A stretch of 64,000 nucleotides of DNA from Pseudoalteromonas sp. H105 (GTDB taxonomy: Bacteria; Pseudomonadota; Gammaproteobacteria; Enterobacterales; Alteromonadaceae): the NCBI RefSeq assembly GCF_001469215.1, contig NZ_LOFH01000010.1:1-64000 (forward strand), given 5' to 3'. Positions 1 to 12,998 of the stretch are shown piece after piece. Below the pieces are notes generated by a model. That model saw only the letters and a program-made list of their open reading frames with translations, ran no database searches and was not told the origin of the DNA. Within the stretch, counting starts at the first letter, position 1, and the number at the start of each line of letters is the position of its first letter. The translations under genes were made by a program, and so were the position numbers.

Positions 1-1161
1 ACCAGCACCTACAGTACGGCCACCTTCACGGATAGCGAAACGAAGACCTTCATCCATCGCGATTGGCGCGATTAGAGTTACTGTCATCTTAACGTTATCA
101 CCAGGCATTACCATTTCTACGCCTTCTGGTAACTGTACGTCACCAGTTACGTCAGTTGTACGGAAGTAGAACTGTGGACGGTAACCTTTGAAGAAAGGAG
201 TATGACGACCACCTTCATCTTTAGAAAGTACGTATACTTCTGAAGTGAAAGTTGTGTGTGGGTTGATTGAACCAGGCTTAGCTAGTACTTGACCACGTTC
301 AACGTCTTCACGCTTAGTACCACGTAGAAGTGCACCAATGTTCTCACCAGCACGACCTTCGTCAAGAAGCTTACGGAACATTTCAACACCAGTACAAGTA
401 GACTTAGTCGTCTCTTTGATACCAACGATTTCAACTTCGTCATTCACGTTGATGATACCAGCTTCAACACGGCCAGTTACAACAGTACCACGACCTTGGA
501 TTGAGAAAACGTCTTCGATAGGCATGATGAATGGCTTATCGATGTCACGCTCTGGCTCTGGAATGTAAGAATCTAGTGCTTCTGCAAGCTCAACGATCTT
601 GTCTTCCCACTGCTTTTCGCCTTCAAGTGCTTTAAGAGCAGAACCTTGAATTAGTGGTAAGTCATCACCTGGGAAGTCATATTCAGAAAGAAGTTCACGA
701 ACTTCCATTTCTACTAGCTCAAGTAGCTCTTCATCATCAACCATGTCACATTTGTTCATGAATACGATGATGTAAGGAACGCCAACCTGACGAGAAAGTA
801 GGATGTGCTCACGCGTTTGTGGCATAGGACCATCAGTTGCAGCAACAACTAGGATAGCGCCGTCCATTTGAGCAGCACCAGTGATCATGTTTTTAACATA
901 ATCGGCGTGTCCAGGACAATCTACGTGTGCGTAGTGACGAGTAGGAGTATCGTACTCTACGTGTGACGTTGAGATTGTGATACCACGCTCGCGCTCTTCT
1001 GGAGCGTTATCGATTGATGCGAAATCTTTAGCAACACCGCCGTATACTTTTGCAAGTACGTTAGTGATTGCTGCAGTTAGGGTTGTTTTACCGTGGTCAA
1101 CGTGGCCGATTGTACCAACGTTTACATGCGGTTTTACGCGTTCAAACTTTTCTTTTGCCAT
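1..1161 (-). CDS. tuf: Elongation factor Tu, 3'-truncated by window edge
   Basis: EF-Tu carries aminoacyl-tRNA to the ribosome as a GTP complex. The reading frame starts at the ATG complement at 1159-1161 with the sequence [20 protein letters not shown] and runs open to base 1. It shows the G1 loop GHVDHGKT, the effector stretch [15 protein letters not shown] (G3) and NKCD (G4). The last codons in the window encode GGRTVGAG, so only about seven residues plus the stop are missing, given the family's usual 394 residues. An AGGAATT Shine-Dalgarno lies just upstream. It is the last gene of the str operon, 68 nt after fusA. A second tuf copy normally sits beside tRNA-Trp in relatives, but none is seen by tRNA-Trp here. 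Confidence 0.97.
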   Translation of the reverse strand, partial: MAKEKFERVKPHVNVGTIGHVDHGKTTLTAAITNVLAKVYGGVAKDFASIDNAPEERERGITISTSHVEYDTPTRHYAHVDCPGHADYVKNMITGAAQMDGAILVVAATDGPMPQTREHILLSRQVGVPYIIVFMNKCDMVDDEELLELVEMEVRELLSEYDFPGDDLPLIQGSALKALEGEKQWEDKIVELAEALDSYIPEPERDIDKPFIMPIEDVFSIQGRGTVVTGRVEAGIINVNDEVEIVGIKETTKSTCTGVEMFRKLLDEGRAGENIGALLRGTKREDVERGQVLAKPGSINPHTTFTSEVYVLSKDEGGRHTPFFKGYRPQFYFRTTDVTGDVQLPEGVEMVMPGDNVKMTVTLIAPIAMDEGLRFAIREGGRTVGAG

Positions 1162-1229
1162 CTTAAAAAATTCCTATAAAGAAATTAAAGGTCGAGCTCG
1201 TTATTGAGCCAAACCAAGCTAAAAATTAC

Positions 1230-3338
1230 TTAAGTGCGAGCTGCAATTATTTTATCTGCAACATTTTTCGCGGCTTCAGCGTACTTCAAAAACTCCATAG
1301 AGTATGAGGCACGGCCTTGTGTTGCAGATCGCAGATCAGTTGCATAACCAAACATTTCAGAGAGCGGAACTAAAGCGTTAACTTGTTTAAGTCCACCGAG
1401 TGCCTCTTCCATACCTTCGATCATGCCGCGACGACGGTTTAGGTCGCCAACTACATCACCCATGTTTGCTTCAGGAGTGAGTACTTCAACCTTCATCATT
1501 GGCTCTAAAAGTACAGGGTTTGCATCAAGTGCACCCTGCTTCATTGCCAAAGAACCTGCTATTTTAAATGCCATTTCATTCGAATCTACATCATGGAATG
1601 AACCATCATATAAAGTCGCTTTAACGCCAAGTAACGGGTAGCCTGCCAGCACACCTTGAGCCATTTGCTCTTGGATGCCTTTGTCTACCGCAGGGATGTA
1701 TTCTTTTGGAACAGAGCCACCTACGGTTTCGTTAACGAACTCGTAAATTGGGGCTTCATCATCCGAAATATCCATCGGTTCAAGTTTAAGCCAGACGTGA
1801 CCATATTGACCACGACCACCTGATTGACGTACGAACTTTCCTTCTACCTTGACGGTATCACGGATAGCTTCACGGTAAGAAACCTGCGGCTTACCAACGT
1901 TACATTCAACACTGAATTCACGTTTCATACGGTCGACAATGATATCGAGGTGAAGTTCACCCATACCAGAAATTATAGTCTGGCCTGACTCATCATCAGT
2001 TTGTACGCGGAAAGATGGATCTTCAGCCGCTAGTTTACCTAGTGCGATAGCCATCTTGTCCTGGTCAGCGATTGTGCGAGGCTCAACCGCAACAGAGATT
2101 ACTGGTTCTGGGAATTCCATACGCTCAAGCGTAATTTTAGAATTCGGATCACACAGTGTCTCACCTGTTGTAACGTCTTTAAGACCAATAGCCGCCGCGA
2201 TATCGCCTGCGTGGACTTCTTTGATCTCTTCACGTGAGTTTGAATGCATCTGAACGATACGACCAAGGCGCTCACGCTTACTTTTTATTGGGTTGTAAAC
2301 CGCATCACCCTGTTTAACAGTACCAGAGTAAACACGGAAAAAGGTTAAAGTGCCAACGAACGGGTCTGTTGCAATTTTAAAAGCAAGTGCAGCAAACGGT
2401 GCATTGTCATCAGCAGGACGTTCTTCCTCAGTGCCATCTTCAAGGATACCTTGAATTTGTTTCACTTGTGTTGGTGCAGGCATATATTCAATAACGCCAT
2501 CAAGCACAGCTTGAACGCCTTTATTTTTAAATGCGCTACCACAAGTCATTGGGACGATTTCGTTTGCTAATGTACGCTGACGCAAAGCAGCTTTAATTTC
2601 TGCCTCTGTCAGGTCTTCACCTTCCAAATACTTATCCATTAGTTCTTCAGAGGCTTCAGCGGCACTTTCTACTAAGTGAGAATGCCATTCGTCAGCGAGC
2701 TCTTGAAGATCTGCCGGTATTGCCTCATAAGAGAAGGTCATGCCCTGGTCTTCAGAATTCCAGTTAATCACTTTCATTTTTATAAGGTCAATTACACCTT
2801 TAAAGTCGTCTTCAGCGCCAACTGGCAGCTGAATTGGAACAGGCGTTGCTCCAAGACGAGATTTCACCTGGCTAACAACCGTTAAGAAGTCAGCGCCCGT
2901 GCGATCCATTTTATTTACGAAGATCATTCTCGGAACTTCGTATTTGTTCGCTTGACGCCAAACTGTCTCAGTTTGCGGCTGTACACCTGATGAAGCACAA
3001 AGAACAACTACCGCACCATCAAGTACACGTAAAGAACGTTCTACTTCGATAGTGAAATCTACGTGTCCTGGAGTATCAATAATATTGATACGATGGTCGT
3101 CAAATTGCGCGTCCATCCCTTTCCAGAAACACGTTGTTGCAGCAGAAGTGATTGTGATACCACGCTCTTGTTCCTGCTCCATCCAATCCATAGTTGCGGC
3201 GCCATCATGCACTTCACCAATCTTGTGAGAAAGGCCAGTGTAAAACAGAACACGTTCTGTCGTAGTGGTTTTGCCTGCATCTACGTGAGCAACAATACCG
3301 ATATTACGGTAGCGCTCAAGTGGAGTTGTACGTGCCAT
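1230..3338 (-). CDS. fusA: Elongation factor G
   Basis: This is the translocation GTPase EF-G, 702 residues, close to the E. coli length of 704. The G1 motif AHVDAGKTT is at the N-terminus (about residues 17-25), followed by [19 protein letters not shown] and NKMD. Domain IV and V signatures follow, including GRGQYGHV and the C-terminal [18 protein letters not shown]. It also acts with ribosome recycling factor. It lies 27 nt downstream of rpsG and upstream of tuf in the str operon. The ATG is preceded by an AAGAGGAT Shine-Dalgarno. Confidence 0.98.
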   Translation of the reverse strand: MARTTPLERYRNIGIVAHVDAGKTTTTERVLFYTGLSHKIGEVHDGAATMDWMEQEQERGITITSAATTCFWKGMDAQFDDHRINIIDTPGHVDFTIEVERSLRVLDGAVVVLCASSGVQPQTETVWRQANKYEVPRMIFVNKMDRTGADFLTVVSQVKSRLGATPVPIQLPVGAEDDFKGVIDLIKMKVINWNSEDQGMTFSYEAIPADLQELADEWHSHLVESAAEASEELMDKYLEGEDLTEAEIKAALRQRTLANEIVPMTCGSAFKNKGVQAVLDGVIEYMPAPTQVKQIQGILEDGTEEERPADDNAPFAALAFKIATDPFVGTLTFFRVYSGTVKQGDAVYNPIKSKRERLGRIVQMHSNSREEIKEVHAGDIAAAIGLKDVTTGETLCDPNSKITLERMEFPEPVISVAVEPRTIADQDKMAIALGKLAAEDPSFRVQTDDESGQTIISGMGELHLDIIVDRMKREFSVECNVGKPQVSYREAIRDTVKVEGKFVRQSGGRGQYGHVWLKLEPMDISDDEAPIYEFVNETVGGSVPKEYIPAVDKGIQEQMAQGVLAGYPLLGVKATLYDGSFHDVDSNEMAFKIAGSLAMKQGALDANPVLLEPMMKVEVLTPEANMGDVVGDLNRRRGMIEGMEEALGGLKQVNALVPLSEMFGYATDLRSATQGRASYSMEFLKYAEAAKNVADKIIAART

Positions 3339-3365
3339 ATGATCCTCTTAAAGGTTAAGGGCAGA

Positions 3366-3836
3366 TTACCAACGGTAATGAGCGAATGCTTTATTCGCTT
3401 CAGCCATACGGTGAACGTCTTCACGTTTCTTAACCGCAGTGCCTTTATTATCAGCAGCGTCAACGATTTCTTGAGCTAAACGTAAGCCCATAGATTTTTC
3501 GCCACGCTTACGTGCAGCGTCTACTAACCAACGCATACCTAATGCGTTACGACGAACTGGACGTACTTCAACTGGTACTTGATACGTAGAACCACCAACA
3601 CGGCGAGATTTAACCTCTACCTGTGGACGGATGTTATCAAGTGCAGACTCAAAGATTTCAAGGTGCGATTTGCCTGATTTCTCAGCAGCCACATCTAGCG
3701 CACCGTAAACGATTTTTTCAGCAGTAGATTTCTTGCCGTCTAACATTACGATGTTAACGAATTTTGCAAGAAGTTCCGATCCGAACTTAGGATCTGGAAG
3801 AATTTTACGTTGACCTATTACGCGTCTTCTAGGCAT
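3366..3836 (-). CDS. rpsG: 30S ribosomal protein S7
   Basis: S7 nucleates assembly of the 30S head and contacts the E-site tRNA. The 156-residue protein begins [20 protein letters not shown] and contains the conserved [13 protein letters not shown] motif and the C-terminal [20 protein letters not shown]. The length matches the family. It is second in the str operon, 97 nt after rpsL. In E. coli S7 is the translational repressor of this operon, binding the rpsL-rpsG spacer; a similar role is inferred for the 97-nt spacer here but no structure was verified. Confidence 0.98.
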   Translation of the reverse strand: MPRRRVIGQRKILPDPKFGSELLAKFVNIVMLDGKKSTAEKIVYGALDVAAEKSGKSHLEIFESALDNIRPQVEVKSRRVGGSTYQVPVEVRPVRRNALGMRWLVDAARKRGEKSMGLRLAQEIVDAADNKGTAVKKREDVHRMAEANKAFAHYRW

Positions 3837-3933
3837 TTTGTATCTCCGGTTTATTCAGGTTTGTCCTTTTGGAACAATCACCCAAAACAATAATTAATAA
3901 TATTTAGTGCTTGGCCTTACTAACGGAAAACAA

Positions 3934-4308
3934 TTAGCCTTTAGGGCGTTTTGCACCGTATTTAGAACGAGCTTGACGACGGTCGCTAACGCCTGCACAG
4001 TCAAGTGCACCACGTACAGTGTGAAAACGCACACCTGGTAAATCTTTAACACGACCACCACGGATTAGGATTACACTGTGTTCTTGAAGGTTATGACCTT
4101 CACCACCGATGTATGAAGTTACTTCGAAACCGTTAGTTAAACGTACACGAGCTACTTTACGTAACGCCGAGTTTGGTTTCTTAGGTGTAGTTGTATATAC
4201 GCGAGTACATACACCACGCTTTTGCGGACACGCTTTAAGCGCAGCTGAGTTACTTTTAGTAACCTTGCTACGACGTGGCTTACGCACTAGCTGGTTAATA
4301 GTTGCCAT
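3934..4308 (-). CDS. rpsL: 30S ribosomal protein S12
   Basis: S12 sits at the decoding centre of the 30S subunit. The 124-residue product begins [12 protein letters not shown] and carries the streptomycin-determining loops [18 protein letters not shown] and [13 protein letters not shown]. Both key lysines of those loops (the KPNS and VKDLP lysines) are present, so the sequence looks wild-type streptomycin sensitive. It is the first gene of the str operon and is preceded by a strong sigma-70 promoter (4406-4434). Confidence 0.98.
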   Translation of the reverse strand: MATINQLVRKPRRSKVTKSNSAALKACPQKRGVCTRVYTTTPKKPNSALRKVARVRLTNGFEVTSYIGGEGHNLQEHSVILIRGGRVKDLPGVRFHTVRGALDCAGVSDRRQARSKYGAKRPKG

Positions 4309-4340
4309 TTAAATAGCTCCTGAAATTAAAATTACTACTG

Positions 4341-4410
4341 AAAAAATAAAAAAATCCGCCCTTTTTACAAGCTCGTAACAAACGCGCAGGTAAATGGGTG
4401 GCGGAATTTT
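4341..4410 (-). terminator. Intrinsic terminator for rpoBC read-through, overlapping the rpsL promoter
   Basis: Read on the minus strand, AATTCCGCC (arm near 4400-4408) pairs with GGCGGATT (near 4354-4361). The stem is extended by ATTTAC pairing with GTAAA, and a long U-rich tract (4341-4356) follows. It lies about 90-160 nt after the rpoC stop codon. The large loop is unusual. Confidence 0.6.
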
Positions 4411-4434
4411 AATGAGCAAAGATTAACCTGTCAA
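4406..4434 (-). promoter_or_regulatory. sigma-70 promoter of the str operon
   Basis: On the minus strand TTGACA (4429-4434, perfect -35) is followed after exactly 17 bases by TAAAAT (4406-4411, 5/6 match to the -10). Transcription should start near 4399, giving a leader of about 90 nt before rpsL. The 5' arm of the terminator stem (CCGCC, 4400-4404) falls between the -10 box and the expected start, so it would not be in the promoter's own transcript. Confidence 0.8.
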
Positions 4435-4445
4435 CATAAACCGTT

Positions 4446-4496
4446 AGCAAGGCAGAAGATAACTGCCTTGCTAAAATCTAATCTATTGATTAGATT
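4446..4496 (-). repeat. Two stable hairpins just after rpoC
   Basis: Two perfect stem-loops follow the rpoC stop. The first in minus-strand order has 9-bp arms (4475-4483 with 4488-4496, 4-nt loop). The second has 10-bp arms (4446-4455 with 4463-4472, 7-nt loop). Neither is followed by a T-run, so they are more likely 3'-end protection or processing structures than terminators. Confidence 0.6.
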
Positions 4497-4500
4497 CAGT

Positions 4501-7500
4501 TTATTGATTTCCAGATAAATCAGCGTTTAGAGCATCTGTCAGTGCTTGAGTTGCCTCTTCTGCACTTACTGTTTGCTCTTCAACAACTAAACTTTGCTTA
4601 CGACGTGCCATACGATCCTGATGATACGCAAAACCGGTACCGGCTGGGATCAAACGACCCACAATTACGTTTTCTTTCAGACCGCGAAGTTCATCGCTCT
4701 TACCATTCACAGCGGCTTCTGTTAGGACACGTGTTGTCTCCTGGAACGAGGCTGCTGAGATGAAAGATTCTGTGGCTAGTGATGCTTTAGTGATACCCAT
4801 TAACTGGATTTCAAATTTAGCTGGTAACTTGCCTTGAGCTTCAAGGTCACGGTTTGCGATATTAACGCGCGCCACTTCTATTTGCTCACCGGCTAGGAAT
4901 TCACTATGACCGCCGTCAAGGATGGTACATTTACGTAGCATCTGACGAATAATTGTTTCAATGTGCTTATCATTGATCTTAACGCCCTGCAAACGGTAAA
5001 CCTCTTGCACTTCGTTAACGATATAGTTAGCAACATGAGTCACACCACGTAGGCGTAAGATGTCATGCGGTGATTCTGGACCATCGGCAATAACTTCGCC
5101 TTTAGACACTTGCTCACCTTCAAACACGTTAAGTTGACGCCACTTAGGAATCATTTCTTCGTAATGATCACCTTCAGCCGGCGTAATAACTAAACGCTTC
5201 TTACCTTTAGTCTCTTTACCGAAGCTAATAGTACCGGTGATCTCAGCTAATATAGCTGGCTCTTTCGGCTTACGAGCTTCAAATAAGTCGGCTACGCGTG
5301 GCAGACCACCCGTGATATCACGAGTTTTCGAACCTTCTTGCGGGATACGTGCTAGCACGTCACCTGGGTTTGCAGTCGCGCCATCAGTCACTTCAATCGT
5401 TGTGAATGAAGGAAGACGTGTTTCTTGCAGACCGCGCTCATCACTTTCGATGATAAGTTTAGGCTCTTTCGCATTCGCTTTAGCAAGGTCTTTAACTACG
5501 ATACGAGTTAAACCAGTTAATTCATCGGTTTGCGTCTCTGTATTCGAGTCATCGATATCGCTAAACGATACTTTTGATTTATGCTCAAGAACGATTGGGT
5601 GACTATGCGGGTCCCAAGTAGCGACAATATCGTTACCTTGAACTTCAGCATTATCTTGTACTGTTAATACCGCACCGTAAGGCACTTTATAACGTTCTTT
5701 CTCACGACCATGGCTATCAATGATAGTGATCTCAGTAGAACGAGAGGTAATAACAATCTTACCGTCTGTATTTAATACATATTTAGCGTTGTGAAGTTTT
5801 AATGTACCGTTAGTTTTAACTTGTACATTGTTTTCAGCAGACGCTCTTGATGCCGCACCACCAATGTGGAATGTACGCATCGTAAGCTGTGTACCTGGCT
5901 CACCGATTGATTGAGCCGCGATAACACCAACTGATTCACCCGCGTTGATGATGTGTCCACGTGCAAGGTCACGACCATAACACTTAGCACATACACCAAA
6001 GTCGTTATCACATGTGATAACTGAACGTACGCGAACTTCATCCACTGAGTGCTCTTCTAAAAGGTCACACAGTTTTTCGTCAAGCATGATGTTACGCTCA
6101 ACAAGCACAGTATTAGTACCTGGAATCACAACGTCTTCGGCAACAACACGACCTAAAACGCGTTCGCGAAGTGCTTCTACAACATCACCACCTTCAATAA
6201 GCGGTTTCATTGTTAAGCCATCTTCTGTGCCACAGTCGTCTTCATTGATTACCAAATCTTGTGCAACGTCTACTAGACGACGCGTTAGGTAACCCGAGTT
6301 CGCTGTTTTCAGTGCTGTATCGGCAAGACCTTTACGCGCACCGTGCGTTGAGATGAAGTACTGAAGTACGTTTAGACCTTCACGGAAGTTAGCCGTGATT
6401 GGCGTCTCGATGATTGAACCATCTGGACGTGCCATTAGACCACGCATACCTGCTAGCTGACGGATCTGAGCGGCACTACCACGAGCACCCGAGTCGGCCA
6501 TCATAAACACTGAGTTAAATGATGGTTGCTCTTCTTCTTCACCTTGCGCATTGATAACCGTGTCTTTTGACAAGTTAGCCATCATTTCACGTGATAAGTT
6601 TTCATTTACACGTGACCAGATATCGATAACTTTATTGTACTTTTCACCCGCCGTTACAAGACCTGATTGGAATTGTTGGTTGATTTCAGTTACTTCAGCT
6701 TCTGCATCTTCAATGATTTGGGCTTTAACTGGTGGAATAACTAAGTCATCAATACCAATTGAAACACCTGACTTCATTGCGTAGTGGAAACCGGTGTACA
6801 TAACTTGGTCAGCAAACACAACAGTGTCTTTAAGGCCTAGACGACGGTAACACTCGTTTAATAAGCTAGAAATCTGCTTTTTACCTAATGCTTGGTTGAT
6901 TGACTCAAACGGCATGCCTTTAGGTAAAATTAGAGACAAAATTGCACGACCAACAGTGGTATCGATGATAGTGATAGTATCTTCTACTACACCATTTTCG
7001 TTCTTCACTGATTGGCTAATACGAACTTTTACGCGAGCGTGAAGTTCAGCATTACCACTACGGTATGCTTTTTCTGCTTCTTTTGGATCTTTAAATACAG
7101 TACCTTCGCCTTTCGCATTAATGCGATCACGCGTCATGTAGTAAAGACCTAATACAACGTCCTGTGAAGGAACGATGATTGGCTCACCGTTAGCAGGCGA
7201 TAAGATGTTGTTTGTCGACATCATTAACGCACGTGCTTCAAGCTGTGCTTCAATCGTTAACGGTACGTGTACCGCCATTTGGTCACCATCGAAGTCGGCG
7301 TTGTAGGCCGCACATACTAATGGGTGCAAGTGGATTGCTTTACCTTCGATAAGCACAGGCTCAAACGCTTGGATACCCAAACGGTGAAGTGTTGGTGCAC
7401 GGTTAAGTAATACTGGATGTTCACGAATTACTTCGTCTAATACATCCCATACTTCCGGAACTTCACGCTCTACCATTTTCTTAGCAGCTTTGATTGTCGT

Positions 7501-8673
7501 AGCCATGCCGCGACGCTCTAATTTGCCATAGATGAATGGTTTGAATAGCTCAAGTGCCATCTTCTTAGGAAGACCACATTGGTGAAGCTTAAGTGTAGGA
7601 CCAACCGTGATTACAGAACGGCCAGAGTAATCTACACGCTTACCAAGTAAGTTCTGACGGAAACGACCTTGCTTACCCTTGATCATATCAGCAAGAGATT
7701 TAAGTGGACGCTTGTTAGAACCTGTAATTGCACGACCACGACGACCGTTATCAAGTAGCGCATCAACCGCTTCTTGTAACATACGTTTTTCGTTGCGTAC
7801 GATAATATCTGGTGCTGCTAAATCTAATAGACGCTTAAGACGGTTATTACGGTTAATAACACGACGATAAAGGTCATTCAGATCTGAAGTCGCAAAACGA
7901 CCACCATCAAGTGGTACTAATGGACGTAGATCAGGTGGCAATACTGGCAGTACTGTCATGATCATCCACTCAGGGTTATTACCTGATTGGTGGAACGATT
8001 CCATTAATTTAAGGCGTTTAGTGATCTTTTTACGCTTGGTTTCAGAGTTAATTGTTGGTAACTCTTCGCGCATTTCAGCAATCAATTGGCCAAGATCAAG
8101 TTCACGAAGCAAGTCTAATACTGCTTCAGCACCCATCTTCGCTTCAAATTCGTCACCGTGCTCTTCTAGTGCATCTAGGTATTCTTCTTCACCTAATAGC
8201 TGACCACGCTCAAGCGTTGTCATACCAGGCTCAGTTACTACGAATGATTCGAAGTAAAGAACACGTTCAATATCACGAAGCGTCATATCAAGCATTAAGC
8301 CAATACGTGACGGTAATGATTTTAAAAACCATATATGTGCAACTGGGCTCGCAAGGTCAATATGACCCATACGATCACGACGCACTTTAGTGAGTGTTAC
8401 TTCAACGCCACACTTTTCACAGATCACACCACGGTGTTTAAGGCGTTTATATTTACCACATAAACACTCATAATCTTTCACTGGGCCGAAAATACGGGCA
8501 CAGAATAAGCCATCGCGCTCAGGCTTGAAAGTACGGTAGTTAATAGTCTCAGGTTTCTTTACTTCACCGTATGACCATGAACGAACCATGTCTGGTGAAG
8601 CAAGACCAATGCGAATTGCATCGAATTCTTCGGTCTTATTTTGTTGCTTCAGAAACTTAAGTAAGTCTTTCAC
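4501..8673 (-). CDS. rpoC: DNA-directed RNA polymerase subunit beta'
   Basis: This is the catalytic-clamp subunit of RNA polymerase, 1390 residues (E. coli 1407). The N-terminal zinc ribbon has Cys70, Cys72, Cys85 and Cys88. The absolutely conserved Mg-binding loop NADFDGDQM lies near residue 460. The trigger-loop region ([11 protein letters not shown], then the [20 protein letters not shown] segment) and the second zinc site ([19 protein letters not shown]) are intact. It is co-transcribed with rpoB after a 102-nt spacer containing a 9-bp hairpin. The ATG has an AGGAGAG Shine-Dalgarno. Confidence 0.98.
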   Translation of the reverse strand: MKDLLKFLKQQNKTEEFDAIRIGLASPDMVRSWSYGEVKKPETINYRTFKPERDGLFCARIFGPVKDYECLCGKYKRLKHRGVICEKCGVEVTLTKVRRDRMGHIDLASPVAHIWFLKSLPSRIGLMLDMTLRDIERVLYFESFVVTEPGMTTLERGQLLGEEEYLDALEEHGDEFEAKMGAEAVLDLLRELDLGQLIAEMREELPTINSETKRKKITKRLKLMESFHQSGNNPEWMIMTVLPVLPPDLRPLVPLDGGRFATSDLNDLYRRVINRNNRLKRLLDLAAPDIIVRNEKRMLQEAVDALLDNGRRGRAITGSNKRPLKSLADMIKGKQGRFRQNLLGKRVDYSGRSVITVGPTLKLHQCGLPKKMALELFKPFIYGKLERRGMATTIKAAKKMVEREVPEVWDVLDEVIREHPVLLNRAPTLHRLGIQAFEPVLIEGKAIHLHPLVCAAYNADFDGDQMAVHVPLTIEAQLEARALMMSTNNILSPANGEPIIVPSQDVVLGLYYMTRDRINAKGEGTVFKDPKEAEKAYRSGNAELHARVKVRISQSVKNENGVVEDTITIIDTTVGRAILSLILPKGMPFESINQALGKKQISSLLNECYRRLGLKDTVVFADQVMYTGFHYAMKSGVSIGIDDLVIPPVKAQIIEDAEAEVTEINQQFQSGLVTAGEKYNKVIDIWSRVNENLSREMMANLSKDTVINAQGEEEEQPSFNSVFMMADSGARGSAAQIRQLAGMRGLMARPDGSIIETPITANFREGLNVLQYFISTHGARKGLADTALKTANSGYLTRRLVDVAQDLVINEDDCGTEDGLTMKPLIEGGDVVEALRERVLGRVVAEDVVIPGTNTVLVERNIMLDEKLCDLLEEHSVDEVRVRSVITCDNDFGVCAKCYGRDLARGHIINAGESVGVIAAQSIGEPGTQLTMRTFHIGGAASRASAENNVQVKTNGTLKLHNAKYVLNTDGKIVITSRSTEITIIDSHGREKERYKVPYGAVLTVQDNAEVQGNDIVATWDPHSHPIVLEHKSKVSFSDIDDSNTETQTDELTGLTRIVVKDLAKANAKEPKLIIESDERGLQETRLPSFTTIEVTDGATANPGDVLARIPQEGSKTRDITGGLPRVADLFEARKPKEPAILAEITGTISFGKETKGKKRLVITPAEGDHYEEMIPKWRQLNVFEGEQVSKGEVIADGPESPHDILRLRGVTHVANYIVNEVQEVYRLQGVKINDKHIETIIRQMLRKCTILDGGHSEFLAGEQIEVARVNIANRDLEAQGKLPAKFEIQLMGITKASLATESFISAASFQETTRVLTEAAVNGKSDELRGLKENVIVGRLIPAGTGFAYHQDRMARRKQSLVVEEQTVSAEEATQALTDALNADLSGNQ

Positions 8674-8742
8674 CTTAGCTCTCCTGTCGGAGTTAATCTT
8701 GAGGACGGATAATCTCGTCCCTACATTCTATTCGGCCGTAAC

Positions 8743-8768
8743 AGGTGCTGTAGCTAGCCACAGCACCT
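8743..8768 (-). repeat. rpoB-rpoC intercistronic hairpin
   Basis: AGGTGCTGT (8743-8751) and ACAGCACCT (8760-8768) form a perfect 9-bp stem with an 8-nt loop, starting 7 nt past the rpoB stop codon. No U-tract follows, so it probably marks an mRNA processing or stability site rather than a terminator. Confidence 0.6.
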
Positions 8769-8775
8769 AATTGGC

Positions 8776-11700
8776 TTAATTTTCTTCCAACTCGATGTTG
8801 ATACCCAGTGAGCGGATTTCTTTCAACAATACGTTGAACGATTCTGGCATACCTGGTTCCATTTTATGGTTACCATCAACGATGTTTTTATACATCTTAG
8901 TACGACCGTTCACGTCATCCGATTTCACTGTTAGCATTTCTTGTAGCGTGTAAGCAGCACCGTAAGCTTCAAGTGCCCATACTTCCATCTCACCAAAACG
9001 CTGGCCACCGAACTGAGCTTTACCAACCAGCGGCTGCTGAGTAACAAGGCTATAAGAACCAGTTGAACGCGCATGCATCTTGTCATCAACTAAGTGATTT
9101 AGTTTCAGCATGTACATGTAACCTACGGTTACTTGACGTTCAAACTGATCGCCAGTACGGCCATCATAAAGTGTAACCTGACCACTTCTTGGGTAGCCAC
9201 CTAACTCAAGCATGTCTTTGATTTCAGCTTCTTTCGCGCCATCAAATGCAGGAGTTGCAATCGGTAAACCACCTTTTAAGTTTACAGCTAGACGACGGAT
9301 TTCGTCATCAGAGAAACTTGCAATGTCTACTACTTGGCGAGATTCACCAATTTCGTAAGCTTGCTTGATGAATTCACGTAGCTCATGAAGCTCACGTTGC
9401 TCTTTCATCATTTCTTCAATACGTTCACCGATACCACGTGCAGCAAGACCCATATGTGTTTCAAGGATCTGACCGATGTTCATACGTGATGGTACACCTA
9501 GTGGGTTCAATACGATATCTACCGTACGACCTTTGTCATCGTATGGCATATCTTCTACTGGTACGATAGTCGAGATAACACCTTTGTTACCGTGACGACC
9601 CGCCATTTTATCACCTGGTTGGATACGACGTTTAACAGCTAGGTATACTTTAACAATCTTAAGTACGCCTGGTGCTAAGTCATCGCCCTGAGTGATCTTA
9701 CGACGTTTGTTTTCAAACTTTTTATCGTATTCAGCTTTAAGCTCATCGTACTGCGCAGCTAGTTGCTCAAGTTCTGCTTGCTTATCTTCTTCAGCAAGAC
9801 TTTGAGTTAATAGCTTCTCAGCATTCAGTGTGGCTAAATGTTCTTCGTTTTGACCAGCAGCTACAAGTAACTTACGAGCACGGTCTAATACGCCTGCTTC
9901 AAGAATACGGAATTCTTCATTAAAGTCTTTTTTAGCATCACGAAGTTGCATTTCTTCAACTTCAAGTGCGCGCTTGTCTTTTTCAACACCATCACGGGTG
10001 AAAACTTGCACGTCAATTACAGTACCAGTGACAGAGTTTGGTACACGTAATGAGCTGTCTTTAACGTCAGACGCTTTTTCACCGAAGATAGCACGTAGTA
10101 GCTTCTCTTCTGGTGTTAATTGCGTTTCACCTTTCGGAGTCACTTTACCTACTAGGATATCGCCGCCTTTCACTTCAGCACCGATATAAACAACACCTGA
10201 CTCATCAAGCTTGCCTAGTGCAGACTCACCCACATTCGGGATATCTGCTGTGATCTCTTCTGGACCTAACTTAGTATCACGGGCGATACACTGTAGCTCT
10301 TGAATATGGATAGTCGTTAGACGATCTTCTTCAACTACGCGCTCTGATAGTAGGATTGAATCCTCGAAGTTATAACCGTTCCATGGCATGAATGCCACGC
10401 GAAGGTTTTGACCTAGGGCTAAGTCACCTAAGTCAGTCGAAGGACCATCTGCTAACACATCGCCACGAGTAACCGGTTCACCAACCATACAAGTTGGTTT
10501 TTGGTTAATACATGTATTTTGGTTAGAACGGGTGTATTTAGTTAAGTTGTAGATGTCGATACCCGCTTCACCAGGGATGCGTTCTTCTTCATGTACATTA
10601 ACAACGATGCGACTTGCGTCAGCATACATTACTTCACCACCACGTTTCGCAACGATTGTCACACCAGAGTCTTTTGCTAGTGTTAACTCAATACCCGTAC
10701 CTACTAACGGCTTATCCGCTTTCAATGTTGGTACTGCTTGACGTTGCATGTTTGAACCCATCAAGGCACGGTTAGCATCATCGTGTTCTAGGAACGGGAT
10801 AAGTGCGGCCGCTACAGAAATCACCTGTTGTGGTGATACATCCATATATTGCTGGTCCATGCGACCCATAAAGGTTGATTCACCTTTGTGACGACATGGG
10901 ATAAGTTCATCAACAAACTCATTGGTTTCAGTTAGGTTTGAATTCGCCTGTGCGATAACAAACTGACCTTCTTCAATGGCTGATAGGTAATCTACTTCAT
11001 CAGTTACTACACCATCTACCACTTTACGGTAAGGTGTTTCTAAGAAACCGTAATCATTCGTACGTGCGTACGTAGATAATGAGTTAATTAGACCGATGTT
11101 TGGACCCTCAGGGGTCTCGATTGGACATACGCGACCATAGTGAGTTACGTGAACATCACGTACTTCAAAGCCAGCGCGTTCACGTGTAAGACCGCCCGGG
11201 CCTAATGCAGAAATACGACGCTTATGCGTTACTTCTGATAGCGGGTTATTTTGGTCCATGAACTGTGATAACTGAGATGAACCAAAGAACTCTTTAACGG
11301 CTGCCGAAATAGGCTTAGCGTTAATAAGATCTTGTGGCATTACCGCATCAAGGTCACCTAAGCTTAAACGCTCACGTACAGCACGTTCTACACGTACTAG
11401 ACCAACACGGAACTGATTCTCAGCCATTTCGCCAACACTACGAATACGACGGTTGCCTAAGTGGTCAATGTCATCAACATCGCCTTGACCGTTACGAATA
11501 GCAATTAATACCTTCATAACAGACACGATGTCTTCTTTGCTTAATGTGCCTGGGCCTGTATCAGTATCATAACCAACACGGCTATTGAACTTCATACGAC
11601 CTACTGTTGATAAGTCATAGCGTTCTTCTGAGAAAAATAGGTTCTCAAATAAGGCTTCAGCCGCGTCTTTCGTCGGTGGCTCGCCTGGGCGCATCATGCG

Positions 11701-12801
11701 ATAAATTTCAACAAGTGCTTCTAAACGGTTAGTGCTTGAGTCGATACGTAACGTATCTGAGATGTACGCACCACTGTCTACTTCATTGATATACAATGTA
11801 TCAATCTTAGTGTGACCCGCTTTTACAAGCTCAGCCATTAGCTCAAGTGTTAGTTCGTCATTTGCTGTAGCAATGATTTCACCCGTTGACTCATCAACGT
11901 AGTTCTTTGCAACAACACGACCAATAATGTACTCATGTGGTACTTCTAACTGAGTAATGCCTTTTTTCTCAATGCTTTTGATATGGCGCGCAGTAATACG
12001 ACGACCACTTTCAACTAACACGTCACCGTCTTCACCTTTAATATCAAAGGCAGCGGTTTCACCACGTAAACGTGAAGGTACAAGTTCCATTAGAACTTTA
12101 CCGTCAGTTACTTCAAATGCAGTGGTTTCGAAGAACATCTCAAGGATTTCTTCAGTCGTGTACTCAAGTGCACGTAAAATGATAGACGCCGGCAATTTAC
12201 GACGACGGTCAATACGTACATATAAGTTATCTTTTGCATCAAACTCAAAGTCTAACCATGAACCACGGTAAGGAATTACACGTGCGTTATATAGTACTTT
12301 ACCCGATGAGTGAGTTTTACCGCGGTCGTTATCAAAGAATACACCAGGGCTACGGTGTAGCTGAGAAACGATAACACGCTCTGTACCATTGATTACAAAG
12401 GTACCGGTATCGGTCATGAGCGGAATTTCGCCCATGTAAACTTCTTGCTCTTTAATGTCTTTAACTGTGCCTGGAGCTTCTTTGTCCATTACTACAAGAC
12501 GCAATTTTACGCGAAGTGGAGCAGAAAAAGTCACACCGCGAATTTGACATTCTTTTACATCGAATACTGGCTCACCAATACGATAACTTACGTATTGAAG
12601 CTCAGAATTTCCCGAGTAGCTTTTGATTGGAAATACAGATTGGAAGGCTGCTTCCAAACCATGATCGCCATCAGCGTCCGGGACTAAGAATTTTTTAAAC
12701 GATTCTAACTGCGTCGACAGTAAGAAAGGTATATCCAATACTTGTGGACGTTTACCAAAATCCTTACGGATACGTTTCTTTTCAGAATAAGAGTAAGCCA
12801 T
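8776..12801 (-). CDS. rpoB: DNA-directed RNA polymerase subunit beta
   Basis: RNA polymerase beta subunit, 1341 residues, essentially the E. coli length (1342). The start is placed at 12801 ([19 protein letters not shown]). The open frame extends 42 codons further upstream, but GAGGAAC directly before this ATG and the family length decide the start. The rifampicin region is wild type in appearance ([33 protein letters not shown]). The C-terminal clamp-contact block ([26 protein letters not shown]) is present. It is preceded by the rplL-rpoB attenuator region. Confidence 0.98.
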   Translation of the reverse strand: MAYSYSEKKRIRKDFGKRPQVLDIPFLLSTQLESFKKFLVPDADGDHGLEAAFQSVFPIKSYSGNSELQYVSYRIGEPVFDVKECQIRGVTFSAPLRVKLRLVVMDKEAPGTVKDIKEQEVYMGEIPLMTDTGTFVINGTERVIVSQLHRSPGVFFDNDRGKTHSSGKVLYNARVIPYRGSWLDFEFDAKDNLYVRIDRRRKLPASIILRALEYTTEEILEMFFETTAFEVTDGKVLMELVPSRLRGETAAFDIKGEDGDVLVESGRRITARHIKSIEKKGITQLEVPHEYIIGRVVAKNYVDESTGEIIATANDELTLELMAELVKAGHTKIDTLYINEVDSGAYISDTLRIDSSTNRLEALVEIYRMMRPGEPPTKDAAEALFENLFFSEERYDLSTVGRMKFNSRVGYDTDTGPGTLSKEDIVSVMKVLIAIRNGQGDVDDIDHLGNRRIRSVGEMAENQFRVGLVRVERAVRERLSLGDLDAVMPQDLINAKPISAAVKEFFGSSQLSQFMDQNNPLSEVTHKRRISALGPGGLTRERAGFEVRDVHVTHYGRVCPIETPEGPNIGLINSLSTYARTNDYGFLETPYRKVVDGVVTDEVDYLSAIEEGQFVIAQANSNLTETNEFVDELIPCRHKGESTFMGRMDQQYMDVSPQQVISVAAALIPFLEHDDANRALMGSNMQRQAVPTLKADKPLVGTGIELTLAKDSGVTIVAKRGGEVMYADASRIVVNVHEEERIPGEAGIDIYNLTKYTRSNQNTCINQKPTCMVGEPVTRGDVLADGPSTDLGDLALGQNLRVAFMPWNGYNFEDSILLSERVVEEDRLTTIHIQELQCIARDTKLGPEEITADIPNVGESALGKLDESGVVYIGAEVKGGDILVGKVTPKGETQLTPEEKLLRAIFGEKASDVKDSSLRVPNSVTGTVIDVQVFTRDGVEKDKRALEVEEMQLRDAKKDFNEEFRILEAGVLDRARKLLVAAGQNEEHLATLNAEKLLTQSLAEEDKQAELEQLAAQYDELKAEYDKKFENKRRKITQGDDLAPGVLKIVKVYLAVKRRIQPGDKMAGRHGNKGVISTIVPVEDMPYDDKGRTVDIVLNPLGVPSRMNIGQILETHMGLAARGIGERIEEMMKEQRELHELREFIKQAYEIGESRQVVDIASFSDDEIRRLAVNLKGGLPIATPAFDGAKEAEIKDMLELGGYPRSGQVTLYDGRTGDQFERQVTVGYMYMLKLNHLVDDKMHARSTGSYSLVTQQPLVGKAQFGGQRFGEMEVWALEAYGAAYTLQEMLTVKSDDVNGRTKMYKNIVDGNHKMEPGMPESFNVLLKEIRSLGINIELEEN

Positions 12802-12998
12802 GGGGTTCCTCAGCTTGCTGATCTTTGACCCGACCTGTTCTTGTAAGAACAGACTTAACTGGCATCTATGCCAATATGTACAACATTTAATTGTTGTTCC
12901 GAAAGACTCCCACTTTAACACTAGCAAACTATAAAGCGTTGAAAGTAAAGAGAAAATCAGATTTTATTTGAGCTACAGGAATACATAACTCTATAGCG

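Noticed and set aside
5237-5602. 121-codon plus-strand ORF inside rpoC
   Set aside because: It is a frame shadow of the highly conserved rpoC gene; many such antisense ORFs appear across the ribosomal block.
8776-12927. rpoB with a 42-residue N-terminal extension
   Set aside because: The extension has no Shine-Dalgarno and does not resemble beta subunits; the ATG at 12801 with GAGGAAC gives the standard length.
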